From assembly GCF_000517405.1 (NCBI RefSeq), contig NZ_CP006568.1, forward strand, positions 1,922,001-1,986,000: DNA of 64,000 nt. The letters are read 5' to 3'. Origin of the DNA: Candidatus Sodalis pierantonius str. SOPE (GTDB taxonomy: Bacteria > Pseudomonadota > Gammaproteobacteria > Enterobacterales > Enterobacteriaceae). Both the position numbers and the translations under genes were made by a program. Positions 46,691 to 56,638 of this stretch are shown here, in pieces; the stretch's first letter is position 1, and each line of letters starts with the position of its first letter. The notes under the pieces are model-generated. The model did no database searches and was not told where the DNA came from. It saw only the letters and a list, made by a program, of their open reading frames with translations.

Positions 46691-46767
46691 TCCTCTGTAG
46701 TTCAGTCGTGTAGAACGACGGACTGTTAATCCGTATGTCACTGGTTCGAGTCCAGTCAGAGGAGCCA
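46691..46767 (+). tRNA. tRNA-Asn(GTT)
   Basis: Acceptor TCCTCTG/CAGAGGA, anticodon GTT in GACTGTTAATC, GGTTCGAGTCC T-arm, encoded CCA. It is 77 nt: one base more than the E. coli gene, in the D-loop (GTCGTGTAGAACG). D-loop length varies, so the tRNA is probably still functional. Confidence 0.93.
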
Positions 46768-46776
46768 AGATTCTTG

Positions 46777-46811
46777 AAAAGCCCGCTTCAGGGAACTGAA
46801 GCGGGCTTTTT
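46777..46811 (+). terminator. Terminator of tRNA-Asn
   Basis: AAGCCCGCTTCA-GGGAAC-TGAAGCGGGCTT hairpin with a T-run; 10 bases after CCA. Confidence 0.9.
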
Positions 46812-46997
46812 GCTTTCGCCGGTATCTGACCCTCGGTAAACAGCGAAAAGCGGATGTAGCAACAACTGATGCAGTTGGCGTTGACGCATGAATGTCACTC
46901 TAGAGTGTACGCGCTATAGGCTATAAAGCGTTGAAAGGGATGGCGTCTCCCGCTCTAATGTCGCGGCTACGCATTGAAGACGCAGCCGGCAAGAATG

Positions 46998-47056
46998 TTA
47001 ACTTTGTTTGTTCTGGTAGAGATCCCAGCGGTTGCCAAAGAGGTCTTCAAATACCA
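46998..47056 (-). pseudogene. C-terminal scrap of a VOC/glyoxalase-family protein
   Basis: The last 18 codons, VFEDLFGNRWDLYQNKQS, fit the FxDPxGNxWxL motif of VOC metalloenzymes. The rest was removed at the IS256 copy 8 border. The true substrate cannot be inferred. Confidence 0.55.
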
Positions 47057-48370
47057 GAGCCCGTACCGGATTCTGTGTAAATACCTTTTCTCAGAAGTGA
47101 CCATCCAGGCGGTCACCGAACTCGATAATAAAGCGGCTCATTGCCATGCGCCAGTCCCTCAAAGGCATTGTCCATTTCTGTGAGGCCGCCTGTATCGCCA
47201 GCCACACCACCTTTTTCACTGCGTCGTCGGTCGGGAACACCTTGCGCTTTTTGATGGCATGCCGGATCACGCTGTTTAACGACTCGATGGCGTTGGTCGT
47301 GTAGATCCTTGCGGATGTCCGTTGGGTAGGCAAAGAACGTGGCCAGATTGGCCCAGTTTGCCTGCCAGCTTCGACTTATTTGCGGGTAACGGATGTCCCA
47401 GGCACTGGAGAACGCTTCCAGCGCCTGCAAGCCGGCTTCTTCCGTAGGGGCCTGATAGATAGCTTTCAGGTCGTGGGTGACGGCCTTGTAGTCCTTCCAG
47501 GAGACGAACCGCAGGCTGTTGCGCACCATATGCACGATACACAGCTGGAGCCGCGCCTCCGGATACACCGCGTTAATAGCGTCAGGGAAACCTTTCAGCC
47601 CGTCTACGCAGGCGATAAGGATATCGTTCAGGCCGCGGTTTTTCAGCTCTGTCAGCACGTTCAGCCAGAACTTTGCGCCTTCATTTTCGGCCAGCCACAT
47701 ACCTAGCAACTCTTTCTGGCCTTCGATGTTGATGCCCTGCGCCAGGAACACAGATTTGTTGATGATGCGGCTGTCCTGCCGGACTTTTAGAACGATACAG
47801 TCAAGATAAACAATGGGATAGACTGCATCCAGAGGCCGGTTTTGCCATTCGACAACCTGCTCCATGACCGCATCGGTGACCTTTGAGACCAGCGTCGGCG
47901 AGACATCGGCGTCATACAGCTCTTTGAACGCGGCGGCGATCTCGCGGGTGGTCATCCCTTTGGCGTACAACGATAAAATCTGGTTATCCATCCCGGTAAT
48001 CCGGGTCTGGTTCTTCTTCACCAGTTGCGGTTCAAAGGAACCGTCACGATCGCGCGGAGTACGCCGCGCCAGCGGGCCATCGCCAGTGGTAACGGTTTTT
48101 GTGGAATAGCCGTTGCGGGCGTTGGTCCCCGGTTTAGGCTGATTTTTATCGTAGCCGAGGTGATGGGTCATTTCGGCATTGAGAGCTGCTTCGACGCTGA
48201 TTTTTTTCAGCAGCCGATCGAAGTGACTGATGATCTTCAGAGGTTTTGAGATTTTTGGCCAGTTCGTTAGCCAGAGCCTGCAACTGTTTTTCGTCCATAA
48301 ATTAACCTGTTTTTGATGTTGGATTGAACATATCAAAATCAGGCAAATACACAAATTTCTAAACAGGCTC
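47057..48370 (-). mobile_element. IS256-family element, copy 8
   Basis: Joins the VOC scrap to pqqB; no target duplication, so it marks a deletion or rearrangement that removed pqqA and the pqqB start. Confidence 0.92.
47091..48298 (-). pseudogene. IS256 transposase (copy 8), two frameshifts
   Basis: Inserted bases near 48230 (TGATGATC) disrupt the N-terminus. A 2-base loss near 47309 (GATCCTTG for GATCACCTTG) disrupts the C-terminus. Confidence 0.9.
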
Positions 48371-49079
48371 GGTCCTGCGCAACGATAGCGTGCTGCGCGG
48401 CACGGCCATTGGCGCCATTATTCTCACCGATAGCCAGATCGATCACTGCGCCGGGCTGCTCAGTCTGCGCGAAGGATGCCCGCACGATGTCTGGTGTACG
48501 CACGAGGTGTACGACGATTTAACCGAGGGTTTTCCGGTATTCACCCTTTTGCAACACTGGAACGGCGGCCTGCGTCACCATGCCTTAACGTCAGAGCAGC
48601 CGTTTGCCGTTAAGGTGTGCCCGGCACTCCGATTTACCGCCATTCCGCTACTGAGCAATGCGCCGCCCTACTCGCGTTATCGCGACCGGCCGCTGCCGGG
48701 CCACAATATCACCTTGCTGGTGGAAGACAGCCGCAGCGGCAAACGGCTGTTTTATGCCCCCGGGCTCGGCGAACCGACGCCCGCCTTACTTGCCTGGATG
48801 CGTCACGCCGATTGCCTACTGCTGGACGACACGCTGTGGACGGACGATGAAATGCAGACCGCCGGCGTGGGCACCCATCGCGGTCAGGAGATGGGTCATT
48901 TGGCGCTCGGCGGCGAACAAGGCTTGCTGGCGATGTTCAGCGAGATGCCCGCCGAGCGCAAAATCGTTATTCATATTAACAATACCAATCCCATCCTTGA
49001 CGATGCTTCGCCGGAGCGCCGGCGGCTTATGCAGCAGGGCATCGAGGTGAGCTGGGACGATATGCACATCGAATTATAG
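48371..49079 (+). pseudogene. pqqB: PqqB, N-terminus missing
   Basis: About 235 codons matching the C-terminal three quarters of PqqB (usually about 304): ILTDSQIDHCAGLLSLREG (metallo-beta-lactamase-fold metal site), SNAPPYSRYRDRPLPGHN, HINNTNPILDD. About 70 N-terminal residues, including the conserved zinc-binding cysteines, were lost at the IS256 border. PqqB is a hydroxylase of the PQQ precursor, so the pathway is blocked at least here. Confidence 0.9.
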
Positions 49080-49088
49080 GAATTGCCC

Positions 49089-49811
49089 ATGGACCAAACC
49101 CTAGCCGCCCCGCTTTCCCCTGATGCCTTTGAACAGGCGTTAAGGGATAAAGGGGCCTATTATCACATCCACCATCCTTACCATATTGCGATGCATAGCG
49201 GTCAGGCTACACGGGCGCAGATCCAGGGGTGGGTGGCAAACCGCTTTTATTACCAGGTTTCGATCCCCCTTAAAGACGCCGCCATCATGGCCAATTTCCC
49301 CGACCCGGCGGTGCGTCGGCAATGGATCCAGCGCATTTTGGATCACGACGGCCGCGAGGGCCAGGAAGGCGGCATGGATGCCTGGCTGCGGCTGGGCGAG
49401 GCGGTCGGTTTGGCACCGGAGGAGCTGCTGTCGCAGCGGCGGGTGTTGCCAGGGGTGCGTTTCGCGGTGGACGCCTATGTCAATTTTGCCCGCCGCGCCT
49501 GCTGGCAAGAAGCGGCCTGCAGCTCGTTGACCGAACTGTTCGCACCGCATATCCATCAGTCGCGCCTGGACAGTTGGCCGCAGCACTATCCCTGGATTGA
49601 CGGCGCGGGCTACAATTATTTCCGCAACCGCCTGAGCCAGGCGAATCGCGATGTGGAGCACGGTCTGCAGCTGGCGCTGACGTACTTCCGTACCTACGAA
49701 TCGCAACAGCGGATGCTGCAAATCCTGCAGTTCAAGCTGGACATTCTTTGGAGCATGCTTGATGCAATGAGCATGGCCTATGAACTCCATCGCCCCCCTA
49801 CCACACGGTAA
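49089..49811 (+). CDS. pqqC: Pyrroloquinoline-quinone synthase PqqC
   Basis: 240 residues from ATG 49089 (MDQTLAAPLSPDAFEQAL), full length for PqqC. It has the conserved GAYYHIHHPYH, NRFYYQ and DAAIMANFPD segments and the ILDHDG active-site motif. It catalyses the last, cofactor-free oxidation and ring closure to PQQ. Ten bases after pqqB in the same operon. The gene itself looks intact. Confidence 0.95.
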   Translation: MDQTLAAPLSPDAFEQALRDKGAYYHIHHPYHIAMHSGQATRAQIQGWVANRFYYQVSIPLKDAAIMANFPDPAVRRQWIQRILDHDGREGQEGGMDAWLRLGEAVGLAPEELLSQRRVLPGVRFAVDAYVNFARRACWQEAACSSLTELFAPHIHQSRLDSWPQHYPWIDGAGYNYFRNRLSQANRDVEHGLQLALTYFRTYESQQRMLQILQFKLDILWSMLDAMSMAYELHRPPTTR

Positions 49812-49845
49812 CCGCACAACCGGTTTGGCACCACGGAGGGCTGGT

Positions 49846-50127
49846 ATGAACCCGGTGGGTCGTGAGGCTGTGCCCGCCTTTCGCCACGGCTTTCGCCTGC
49901 AGTGGGAAGCGGTACAGAATTGCCATGTGGTGCTGTACCCGGAGGGCATGGTCAAGCTCAACGACAGCGCCGCCGCCATTCTGCTGCTGGTGGATGGCGA
50001 ACGACGTATCAGCGAAATAATCGACCAGCTTGCCGCCCGTTTCCCGGCGGCGGGCGATATTGGCGCCGACATCGACGAATTTATGCAGAGGGCGTATGAA
50101 CAAAAATGGATCCGCTTTAACGACTGA
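49846..50127 (+). CDS. pqqD: PQQ peptide chaperone PqqD
   Basis: 93 residues from ATG 49846, preceded by GGAGGG; an earlier ATG at 49780 overlaps pqqC and is less likely. LYPEGMVKLNDSAAAILLLVDGERRISEII is the PqqD winged-helix signature. It binds PqqA and presents it to PqqE. It overlaps pqqE by 32 bases. Confidence 0.92.
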   Translation: MNPVGREAVPAFRHGFRLQWEAVQNCHVVLYPEGMVKLNDSAAAILLLVDGERRISEIIDQLAARFPAAGDIGADIDEFMQRAYEQKWIRFND

Positions 50128-51253
50128 GGCGGCCGCACAGGTTAATCCACCGCTGTGGCTGCTGGCGGAATTGACCTTTCGCTGTCCGCTACAGTGCCCC
50201 TATTGTTCCAATCCGCTGGATTTCGCCCAGCAAGATCAAGAGCTAACCACCGGGCAGTGGATCGAGGTTTTTCGCCAGGCGCGCGAGCTAGGCAGCGTTC
50301 AGCTCGGCTTTTCCGGCGGGGAGCCGCTGGTGCGCCAGGATTTGGGCGAACTCATCGGCGCGGCGTCGCAAATGGGATTTTACACCAATTTGCTGACCTC
50401 CGGCATCGGCCTGAGCGAGAAAAAGATCGCCCGTTTCGCTCGCGCCGGGCTGAATCATATCCAACTCAGTTTCCAGGCCAGCGACGAGACGCTTAACACC
50501 GCGCTGGCGGAATCGGCAAAGGCGTTCCAACAAAAACTGGCGATGGCGCACGCCGTGAAAGCCCATGGCTATCCCATAGTGCTCAATTTTGTACTGCATC
50601 GACACAATATCGATCAGATCGATCGCATTATTGAACTCTGCCTGCAATTGGAGGCCGACGATGTCGAGCTGGCGACCTGTCAATTTTACGGCTGGGCCAA
50701 ACTCAATCGCGCCGGCCTGCTGCCCACCCGCGAGCAAATCGAACGGGCTGAACAGGTGGTCAATCGTTATCGTACGCGCATGAAAGCCGAAGGCAATCTG
50801 ACCCGGCTGCTGTTTGTGACCCCGGACTATTATGAAGAGCATCCCAAAGGCTGCATGGGCGGCTGGGGCGCGCTGTTTATGTGCGTAAAGCCCGACGGCA
50901 CCGCCCTGCCCTGCCATAGCGCCAGGCAGCTCCCGGTCCGGTTCCCCTCGGTGCGCGAACATGACTTACGCCATATCTGGTATCACTCGTTCGGCTTCAA
51001 TCGGTTTCGCGGCCAGGACTGGATGCCCGAGCCGTGCCGCTCCTGCGATGAAAAAGAGAAGGATTTCGGCGGCTGTCGCTGCCAGGCATTTCTTCTAACG
51101 GGCGATGCCGCCAATGCCGATCCGGTCTGCGCCAAATCGCCCCATCACGACAAAATCCTGGCCGCGCGCGAGGAAGCCTACACCACCAAAATTCGTATTG
51201 GCGAACTGAATTTCCGCAACCGCTCCACGTCGCAGCTGTTTGCCAAGCCGTGA
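50096..51253 (+). CDS. pqqE: PqqA peptide cyclase PqqE (radical SAM)
   Basis: 385 residues from ATG 50096. The radical-SAM motif is CPLQCPYC (about residues 31-38) and GFSGGEP follows. The SPASM cysteines are visible in GCMGGWG, PCHSA, CRSCDEKEKDFGGCRC. It forms the Glu-Tyr crosslink in PqqA. It appears intact, although its peptide substrate gene pqqA is not in the window. Confidence 0.95.
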   Translation: MNKNGSALTTEAAAQVNPPLWLLAELTFRCPLQCPYCSNPLDFAQQDQELTTGQWIEVFRQARELGSVQLGFSGGEPLVRQDLGELIGAASQMGFYTNLLTSGIGLSEKKIARFARAGLNHIQLSFQASDETLNTALAESAKAFQQKLAMAHAVKAHGYPIVLNFVLHRHNIDQIDRIIELCLQLEADDVELATCQFYGWAKLNRAGLLPTREQIERAEQVVNRYRTRMKAEGNLTRLLFVTPDYYEEHPKGCMGGWGALFMCVKPDGTALPCHSARQLPVRFPSVREHDLRHIWYHSFGFNRFRGQDWMPEPCRSCDEKEKDFGGCRCQAFLLTGDAANADPVCAKSPHHDKILAAREEAYTTKIRIGELNFRNRSTSQLFAKP

Positions 51254-51263
51254 GCGCCTCGTG

Positions 51264-53088
51264 ATGAGCGCGTCTGTCTCCCGTGACGCGGCCTGTGCCG
51301 CCTGGCAATTGCCCAACGGCCTAGCGGTACGGGTGCTCAGCACGCCGGGGAAGCCGCGCGCCGCCGCCCTGCTATCCGTGGCGGCCGGCTGCCATAACGA
51401 ACCGCAGGCGTGGCCCGGTCTCGCGCATCTACTGGAGCATGTCCTGTTCGGTGACAGCCAGCAGTACCGCGGTGCCGAACGTCTGATGCCCTGGACGGAA
51501 GCCGCCGGCGGCCAGGTCAATGCCAGCACCGAAGCGGCCAGTACGCAGTTTTTCTTTGAGGTGCCGGCAGCGGCGCTGCAGCGCGCTGCGCACCTATCAT
51601 CAGCGCTTCTTTCATGCCACCAACATGACACTGTGGTTGCAGGGACCGCAAAGCGAGCAAGCCCTGCGCGCTATCGCCGTCGCCTGCGCCCCGGCACTTT
51701 TAGTGCGTCCCCCTGGCCACCCCCCTGCCGGTCCGCCGCCCTTGAATTGGCGCCTGGCCGGCCCGCTGACGCTCCGTTGTCCCGACATGCCGCGCCTGGT
51801 GCTGGCTTTTGCGGTGACGGACATGCCCGCAGGGGCATCCGCGCCGCTGCCGCTGTTTAGGCAATTGTTGCAGGATGAGGCCGCCGGCAGCCTGCTGGAT
51901 CACTTGCGCGGGCGCGGGTTATGCGACGGAGTGCGGCTGCTGCCTTGCTATCAGAACGCCGATCAAGGGATCGTGGCGCTGGTGTTTTCTTTACTGCCGG
52001 GCGGCGTAACGCGTGGGGGAGAGATTGCCGCGCTGCGGCACTACGCCGGATTGGCGGACGCGGCGCTTGCACGCTTATCGCTGCGGCTGGGTGACGACGG
52101 CGCTACACAGTCGGCACCCCCCTCTGGCGCGCCGTCAGGGCACTCTCACGCGACAGCGGCAGGTCTAAAGACCGAATCACACCCGCCTCCCGACACCGCC
52201 TTTCGTTTTTTCCCCTTCCCGGCACCAAAAGCGCCTGTCCTACAGCCCGACCGCGCAGTCAGGCTGCGTTATCTCCCGGCGTCGCGCCGGCGCGCCGTGC
52301 TGTTGCTGTGCCCGTAGACGGCAGGACACTGGGACGAGCGCCTGGGCTACCGTATTCAGTGCGCCCTGCGACCAGTAGCGGGCGCGCTGGCGCATCGAGG
52401 AGGGCTGCTGTCGTTCCAGCCTGAAGCGGGCCGCTGGACGCTGCTGCTCAGCGCGGCGCCGGCGCATATGCCGACCGCGCTGGCGCACACCATTGACCGC
52501 CTGCGATCGTTGACGGCGTATGATATCCAACAGGGGCTTTGGAGCCGGCAGGCGCACCGGGGGCATATGGGGGCGGAAATACCGGCACGGGCATTGCTGC
52601 ATGCGCTGTCGCTGTGGCTGAACGCGCCTTTGCCGGCGGCCGACGAGCGTCCGCTCACGCCGGGAAGCATCAGCATCGACGCAATGCGCTGGGAAGCGCT
52701 GCTCTACGGCGGCGAGTCAGACCCTGTGGCGCGTCTGCTCGCCAGGTTTCCTGGCAGCGTGGTCCCGCCTGTCCGTCCGGCCCCGGCGCCGCGGCCGCCG
52801 GCCTCCTGGCTTGAGGTGAACACCGCTAATCCCGAGGCGGCGCTGCTGCTATTTTGCCCGGCGCCGGCGCGGTCGATGCCGGCAAACGCCGCCTGGCGGC
52901 TACTGGCGCTGCTGTATCAGTCGCGTTTTTTCCAGCGCCTGCGGGTGGATCAGCAGATTGGCTATATTGTTAGCTGCCGGTTCTATACCGCCGCGGAACA
53001 GGACGGCAACGGCCCTCACCCCCCGAACGCTGCTGCGCTACCACCAGCGTCTGCTGCGGGAAAACGAACGTTGGTGGCGGCTGAGTAA
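51264..53088 (+). pseudogene. pqqF: PqqF, M16 zinc peptidase, degraded
   Basis: Starts MSASVSRDAACAAW. The zinc motif HLLEH and VNASTEAASTQFFFEV are kept. At about 51590 the frame changes and roughly 60 residues are missing before TYHQRFFHATNMTLWLQGP. An in-frame TAG at 52315-52317 follows, after which the same frame continues to the LRVDQQIGYIVSCRFY motif and is finally lost near 53015. PqqF trims the PqqA precursor. Multiple lesions make it clearly dead. Confidence 0.85.
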
Positions 53089-53872
53089 TCAGAGGTCATC
53101 CGCTTAGCCCTGGTGCGCGCCGACGTTGCCGTATCTCCTGCTGCGCCCCGGCAGGCAATTACCTCCCCGGCCATAAAAATAACCGCACGGCATCGCCGGT
53201 CACGAGATAAAAACGGGCCTGTTTTTCCCGTTCTGCGCTGCTGATGAGGGCAAAGCGCACCGCAGCCCGTTAACTCCGTACGCTAAACCCACTCGCGCCC
53301 TTTAAAGGTCGTCTTCGCTATTATCAGCCAGCACTGTCATTGATTAAATAGCTTATCAATTCCTCACGCTAACAAAGAAAGTAAAAGCACGGGAAAATAA
53401 ACCAACAAAAAAATAAATGCATCCATTAAATGAGTACATAAGGTTTTTTATTTCCGCCGTCAAAACGGCTTTAGACAATATCCGTTACCGTTACAGACAA
53501 ATTATTTACTTAATTTTAGGAATGTTTTAAGCAGCAGTTGAAAAAAAGGTATTCTTGCCTCAACAGGGCCTTGGCGAAAATGATTTTTACGCCACGCTGA
53601 ACGATAGCGGGATAATTCTCCGCTGCCGGAGGAGTATTTAACCAATTCAGTGCGGCAACGCACGCTATTACCCGCCGCCCAATCTCTGCGGCTACGCTGT
53701 TCGGCTTTGCCACGGTGGCGCGCTCAATGAACGGTGGCGAGGAACGCGGTTTTATTGCATTCCCTGTCATTTAATTGGTAATTAATGTCGTATTGACAAC
53801 ATTACGCTATAACACTTTCGGCGATCGCTGCATCACGCCGTCAATATAAACACACTATAAGGTTAATACCCC
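53089..53872. other. Long intergenic region, no supportable gene
   Basis: 784 bases. 53089-53330 is GC-rich and coding-like but without a frame, probably decayed pqqF-distal sequence. 53330-53520 is AT-rich. A minus-strand frame at 53516-53770 has plausible length but no ribosome site or known motif. The last 100 bases presumably hold the promoter of the next gene. Confidence 0.5.
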
Positions 53873-54133
53873 ATGAAAAGATCTTTGTTATTGATGACGC
53901 CGCTGTTGTTGGCCGGCATGAGTCTTTCCGCTTTCGCCGCCCAGCCTATTACGCGGCAGGACGCCGTAAATAAACAGGCCTTGGGCACCATCTCCGTCAC
54001 CGGCGCCGCGAATTTAGATGAATTAGAGCGCAATATCGCGCAAAAAGCGGATCGGGCCGGCGCAAAATATTATGTGATTATCGCCACCACCGGAAAAAAT
54101 CGGCTGCACGGCGACGCCTTGCTATACCAATAA
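53873..54133 (+). CDS. BhsA/McbA/YhcN-family periplasmic stress protein (DUF1471)
   Basis: 86 residues. Signal peptide MKRSLLLMTPLLLAGMSLSAFA with AFA-A cleavage. Mature part: LGTISVTGAANLDELERNIAQKADRAGAKYYVIIATTGKNRLHGDALLY, the compact DUF1471 fold. Family members respond to acid, peroxide or metal stress and affect biofilm. TAAGG precedes the ATG. Appears intact. Confidence 0.88.
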   Translation: MKRSLLLMTPLLLAGMSLSAFAAQPITRQDAVNKQALGTISVTGAANLDELERNIAQKADRAGAKYYVIIATTGKNRLHGDALLYQ

Positions 54134-54258
54134 TAGCTTCGCTCCGTCATTCTTGGCAGCTTGATCGCAATCTGGCGATAGACCCGGCGCTGGCGCTCGC
54201 CCCTCCCGCGTCTTTCAGGTTATGATGCCCCAGAACTGTATCCACCCTAGAGGCGAAA

Positions 54259-54840
54259 ATGACGGCATGGGATCCGGCGCTTCCGTGCTACATATGGGCA
54301 CGTAATGATGCGCTCATGCGCGATTATCACGACACGGAATGGGGCGTGCCGTAGCATGACGGCCGCATGCTGTGGGAAATGCTGATGCTGGAAGGCTTTC
54401 AAGCCGGGTTGTCCTGGATTACCGTGCTGCGAAAACGCGCGGCTTTCCGCGAAGCGTTTTGCGGCTTTGACCCACGCCAGGTGGCCGCGTTCACCGAGCA
54501 GGGCGTACAACGCCTGCTGGCCGATGCGGGTATTATCCGCGCTCGCGCGAAAATTGAGGCGACGATCGCCGGCGCCCGCCTCTATTGCCACATGGCGGCC
54601 CACGGGGAATCATTCAGCGACTTTTGCTGGCATTTCACCGGCGGTCAGGTGCTGAAAGGCGACGGCGTCACGCAGGTCGCCTCGACGCCGCTTTCAACAC
54701 GGATTTCCTCTGAGCTGAAAAAACGCGGCTTTAAATTTGTAGGGCCGACGATTGTTTACGCCTGGATGCAGGCCGTCGGAATAGTGAATGATCACAGCGC
54801 CGAATGCTTCTGCCGAGAGCGGCGGGCCCCCCACCGCTAA
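54259..54840 (+). pseudogene. tag: DNA-3-methyladenine glycosylase I (Tag-like), amber codon
   Basis: The frame begins MTAWDPALPCYIWARND, reaches YHDTEWGVP, meets TAG at 54352-54354, then continues unchanged with LWEMLMLEGFQAGLSWITVLRKR, AGIIRARAKI, KKRGFKFVGPTIVYAWMQAVGIVNDH to the stop. The family excises alkylated adenine. All zinc- and base-binding motifs seem present on both sides of the TAG. A restart at ATG 54367 would miss the N-terminal zinc ligands. Confidence 0.85.
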
Positions 54841-55009
54841 TCCAGAGCATTGCCAACGGGGCGCTGTTCGCCCCGCATGGCTTGGGGTGACATCTTCGCA
54901 GGCGGCAAGCCCGCTATTGTCGCTGCAAATGGCTTGGAGCATCCTCCTGCTCGCACGGCGCCAGACGGTCCGCATGATAACCGCCGGCGCAAGCGGTTCA
55001 GCCGCAGGG

Positions 55010-56373
55010 TTAGCCTTGCCGGGCGCTTTGCACGCTCTCAGCCAACGCGCCGTCCAGCGCGCCCACCAACCAGTCGATATCCCCTGACTGAAACGCCAGC
55101 GGCGAACGCAATTTTAATACGTTGCCGTACGAGCCGGCCACAGACATCAGCACGAAGCGATCGCGCAATTTTTCAATGATATCCAGCGCCAACGCTTTAT
55201 CCGGCGTTTTGCGCTCGCGATCGCTCACCAGTTCAAAACCGATAAACAACCCGGCGCCGCGCACGTCGCCTACGCAAGAGTATTTTGCCGCCAGCCCCCG
55301 CAGTTCCTCCTGCAGCCGGTTGCCGACGCGAAGGCTATGGGCCTGGAGATCTTCGCGCGCAATGACGTCCAGTACCGCCTCTGCCGCCGCCATCGATACC
55401 GGATTGCCGCCAAAAGTATTGAAATACGGAATGCGATCGCTGAATGCCGCCAGCACCTCACTTTTGGCCAGCAGGCCGGAAACGGGCATGCCATTGCCCA
55501 TGGGCTTGCCGACGGTGACAATATCCGGCACGATGCCGTGGCGGCCGAATCCCCAGAAGGCTTCGCCGGTGCGGGCAAAACCGGGCTGAACTTCATCGGC
55601 GATAAAAATGCCGCCATTTTTATGCACCACCTCCACCACCGGCTGCAAGAATCCGCGCGGGCCGACCATTACGCCGTCCGAGGAGAAGATGGAATCCGCC
55701 AGCAGCCCGGCGAATTTGATGCCGTGCGCCGCCATATCGTCGATTTGCCGCTGAATTTCATTGGCGAACCAGGCGCCTAAATCCGGCGTCTCGACGCGAT
55801 AACGATCCGGCGGCGCTACCAGCCGGGTGGTCGGCGCCAGCGGCTGCCCGCTGCCCAGCGCCGGGGATGCGCCAGAGGTGAGATCGCTGGTGCCATGGTA
55901 GGCTTCCTGGCTGACGATAATCCCCGTGCCGCCGCTCCAAGCGCGGGCGACCCGGATGGCCAGATCGTTGGCTTCGGAGCCGGTACACATGTACATGGCT
56001 ACATGGCGCGGTCGATTTCCGCCGGCAGAGTGGCCAGCAGCCGTTCGCTATAATCAAGGATCGTTTCATGCAGATAGCGGGTATGGGTATTCAACTGGCT
56101 CATCTGCCGATGGACGGCGTCGATAACCGCCGGATGACAGTGGTCGATACTGGCGACATTGTTGTACGCATCCAGATATTGATGTCCGGCGGCATCCCAC
56201 AAATATTGCCCCTTGCCGCGCACCAAATGCACCGGTTTGCGATAAAACAGCCGGTAGGATCCTCCCAGCAACCTGCCGCGCCGCTCGGTCAACCGCCGGG
56301 CGTCGTCATCCAGACCCGCCGCATGCTCCGCACGAAAACTGTTCGTATCCATGATGGTAGAACGTGACGCCAT
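55010..56373 (-). pseudogene. Class-III PLP aminotransferase, frameshifted by an 8-bp tandem duplication
   Basis: N-terminal frame (LFYRKPVHLVRGKGQYLWDAAGHQYLDAYNNVASIDHCHPAVIDAV) and C-terminal frame (YMCTGSEANDLAIRVAR; GGIFIADEVQPGFARTGEAFW; VTVGKPMGNGMPVSG with the PLP lysine; GNPVSMAAAEAVLD) together make about 445 residues. They belong to the AGXT2 / ethanolamine-phosphate phospho-lyase-like group. The break is TACATGGC repeated twice at 55992-56007. Divergent to a DeoR regulator gene that may have controlled it. Substrate unknown. Confidence 0.85.
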
Positions 56374-56638
56374 AATGCTTTCCTCTGAACGCTGTTAACC
56401 TTTTGCCGGCATCGCCCGCGCTGAAGACATTCGCCTTCGGGTCACCGGACAGTCATGATGCCTCTCATGATGAACGCTTTGCGGTAAAATGCAATAAAAT
56501 CCACAAATGCAACCAAACGCACATCACGGCTATGCCCATGAGGGCAAGTTTGTCATAATGGTCGCGGTCCCCTACGCACCGGCGTCCGGTTGGATTGCGC
56601 AGGTCATGGCGCGGGCCGCCATCGGTTTAAGGTTGACT

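Noticed and set aside
46880..46930. ACTCTAGAGTGTAC near a sigma-70-like spacing, possible MerR-type operator
   Set aside because: Only half of a convincing dyad and no adjacent MerR gene; too weak to list.
53516..53770. 84-codon minus-strand frame in the long intergenic region
   Set aside because: No ribosome site, no recognisable motif, ends in an unusual FFNCCLKHS tail; left unannotated.
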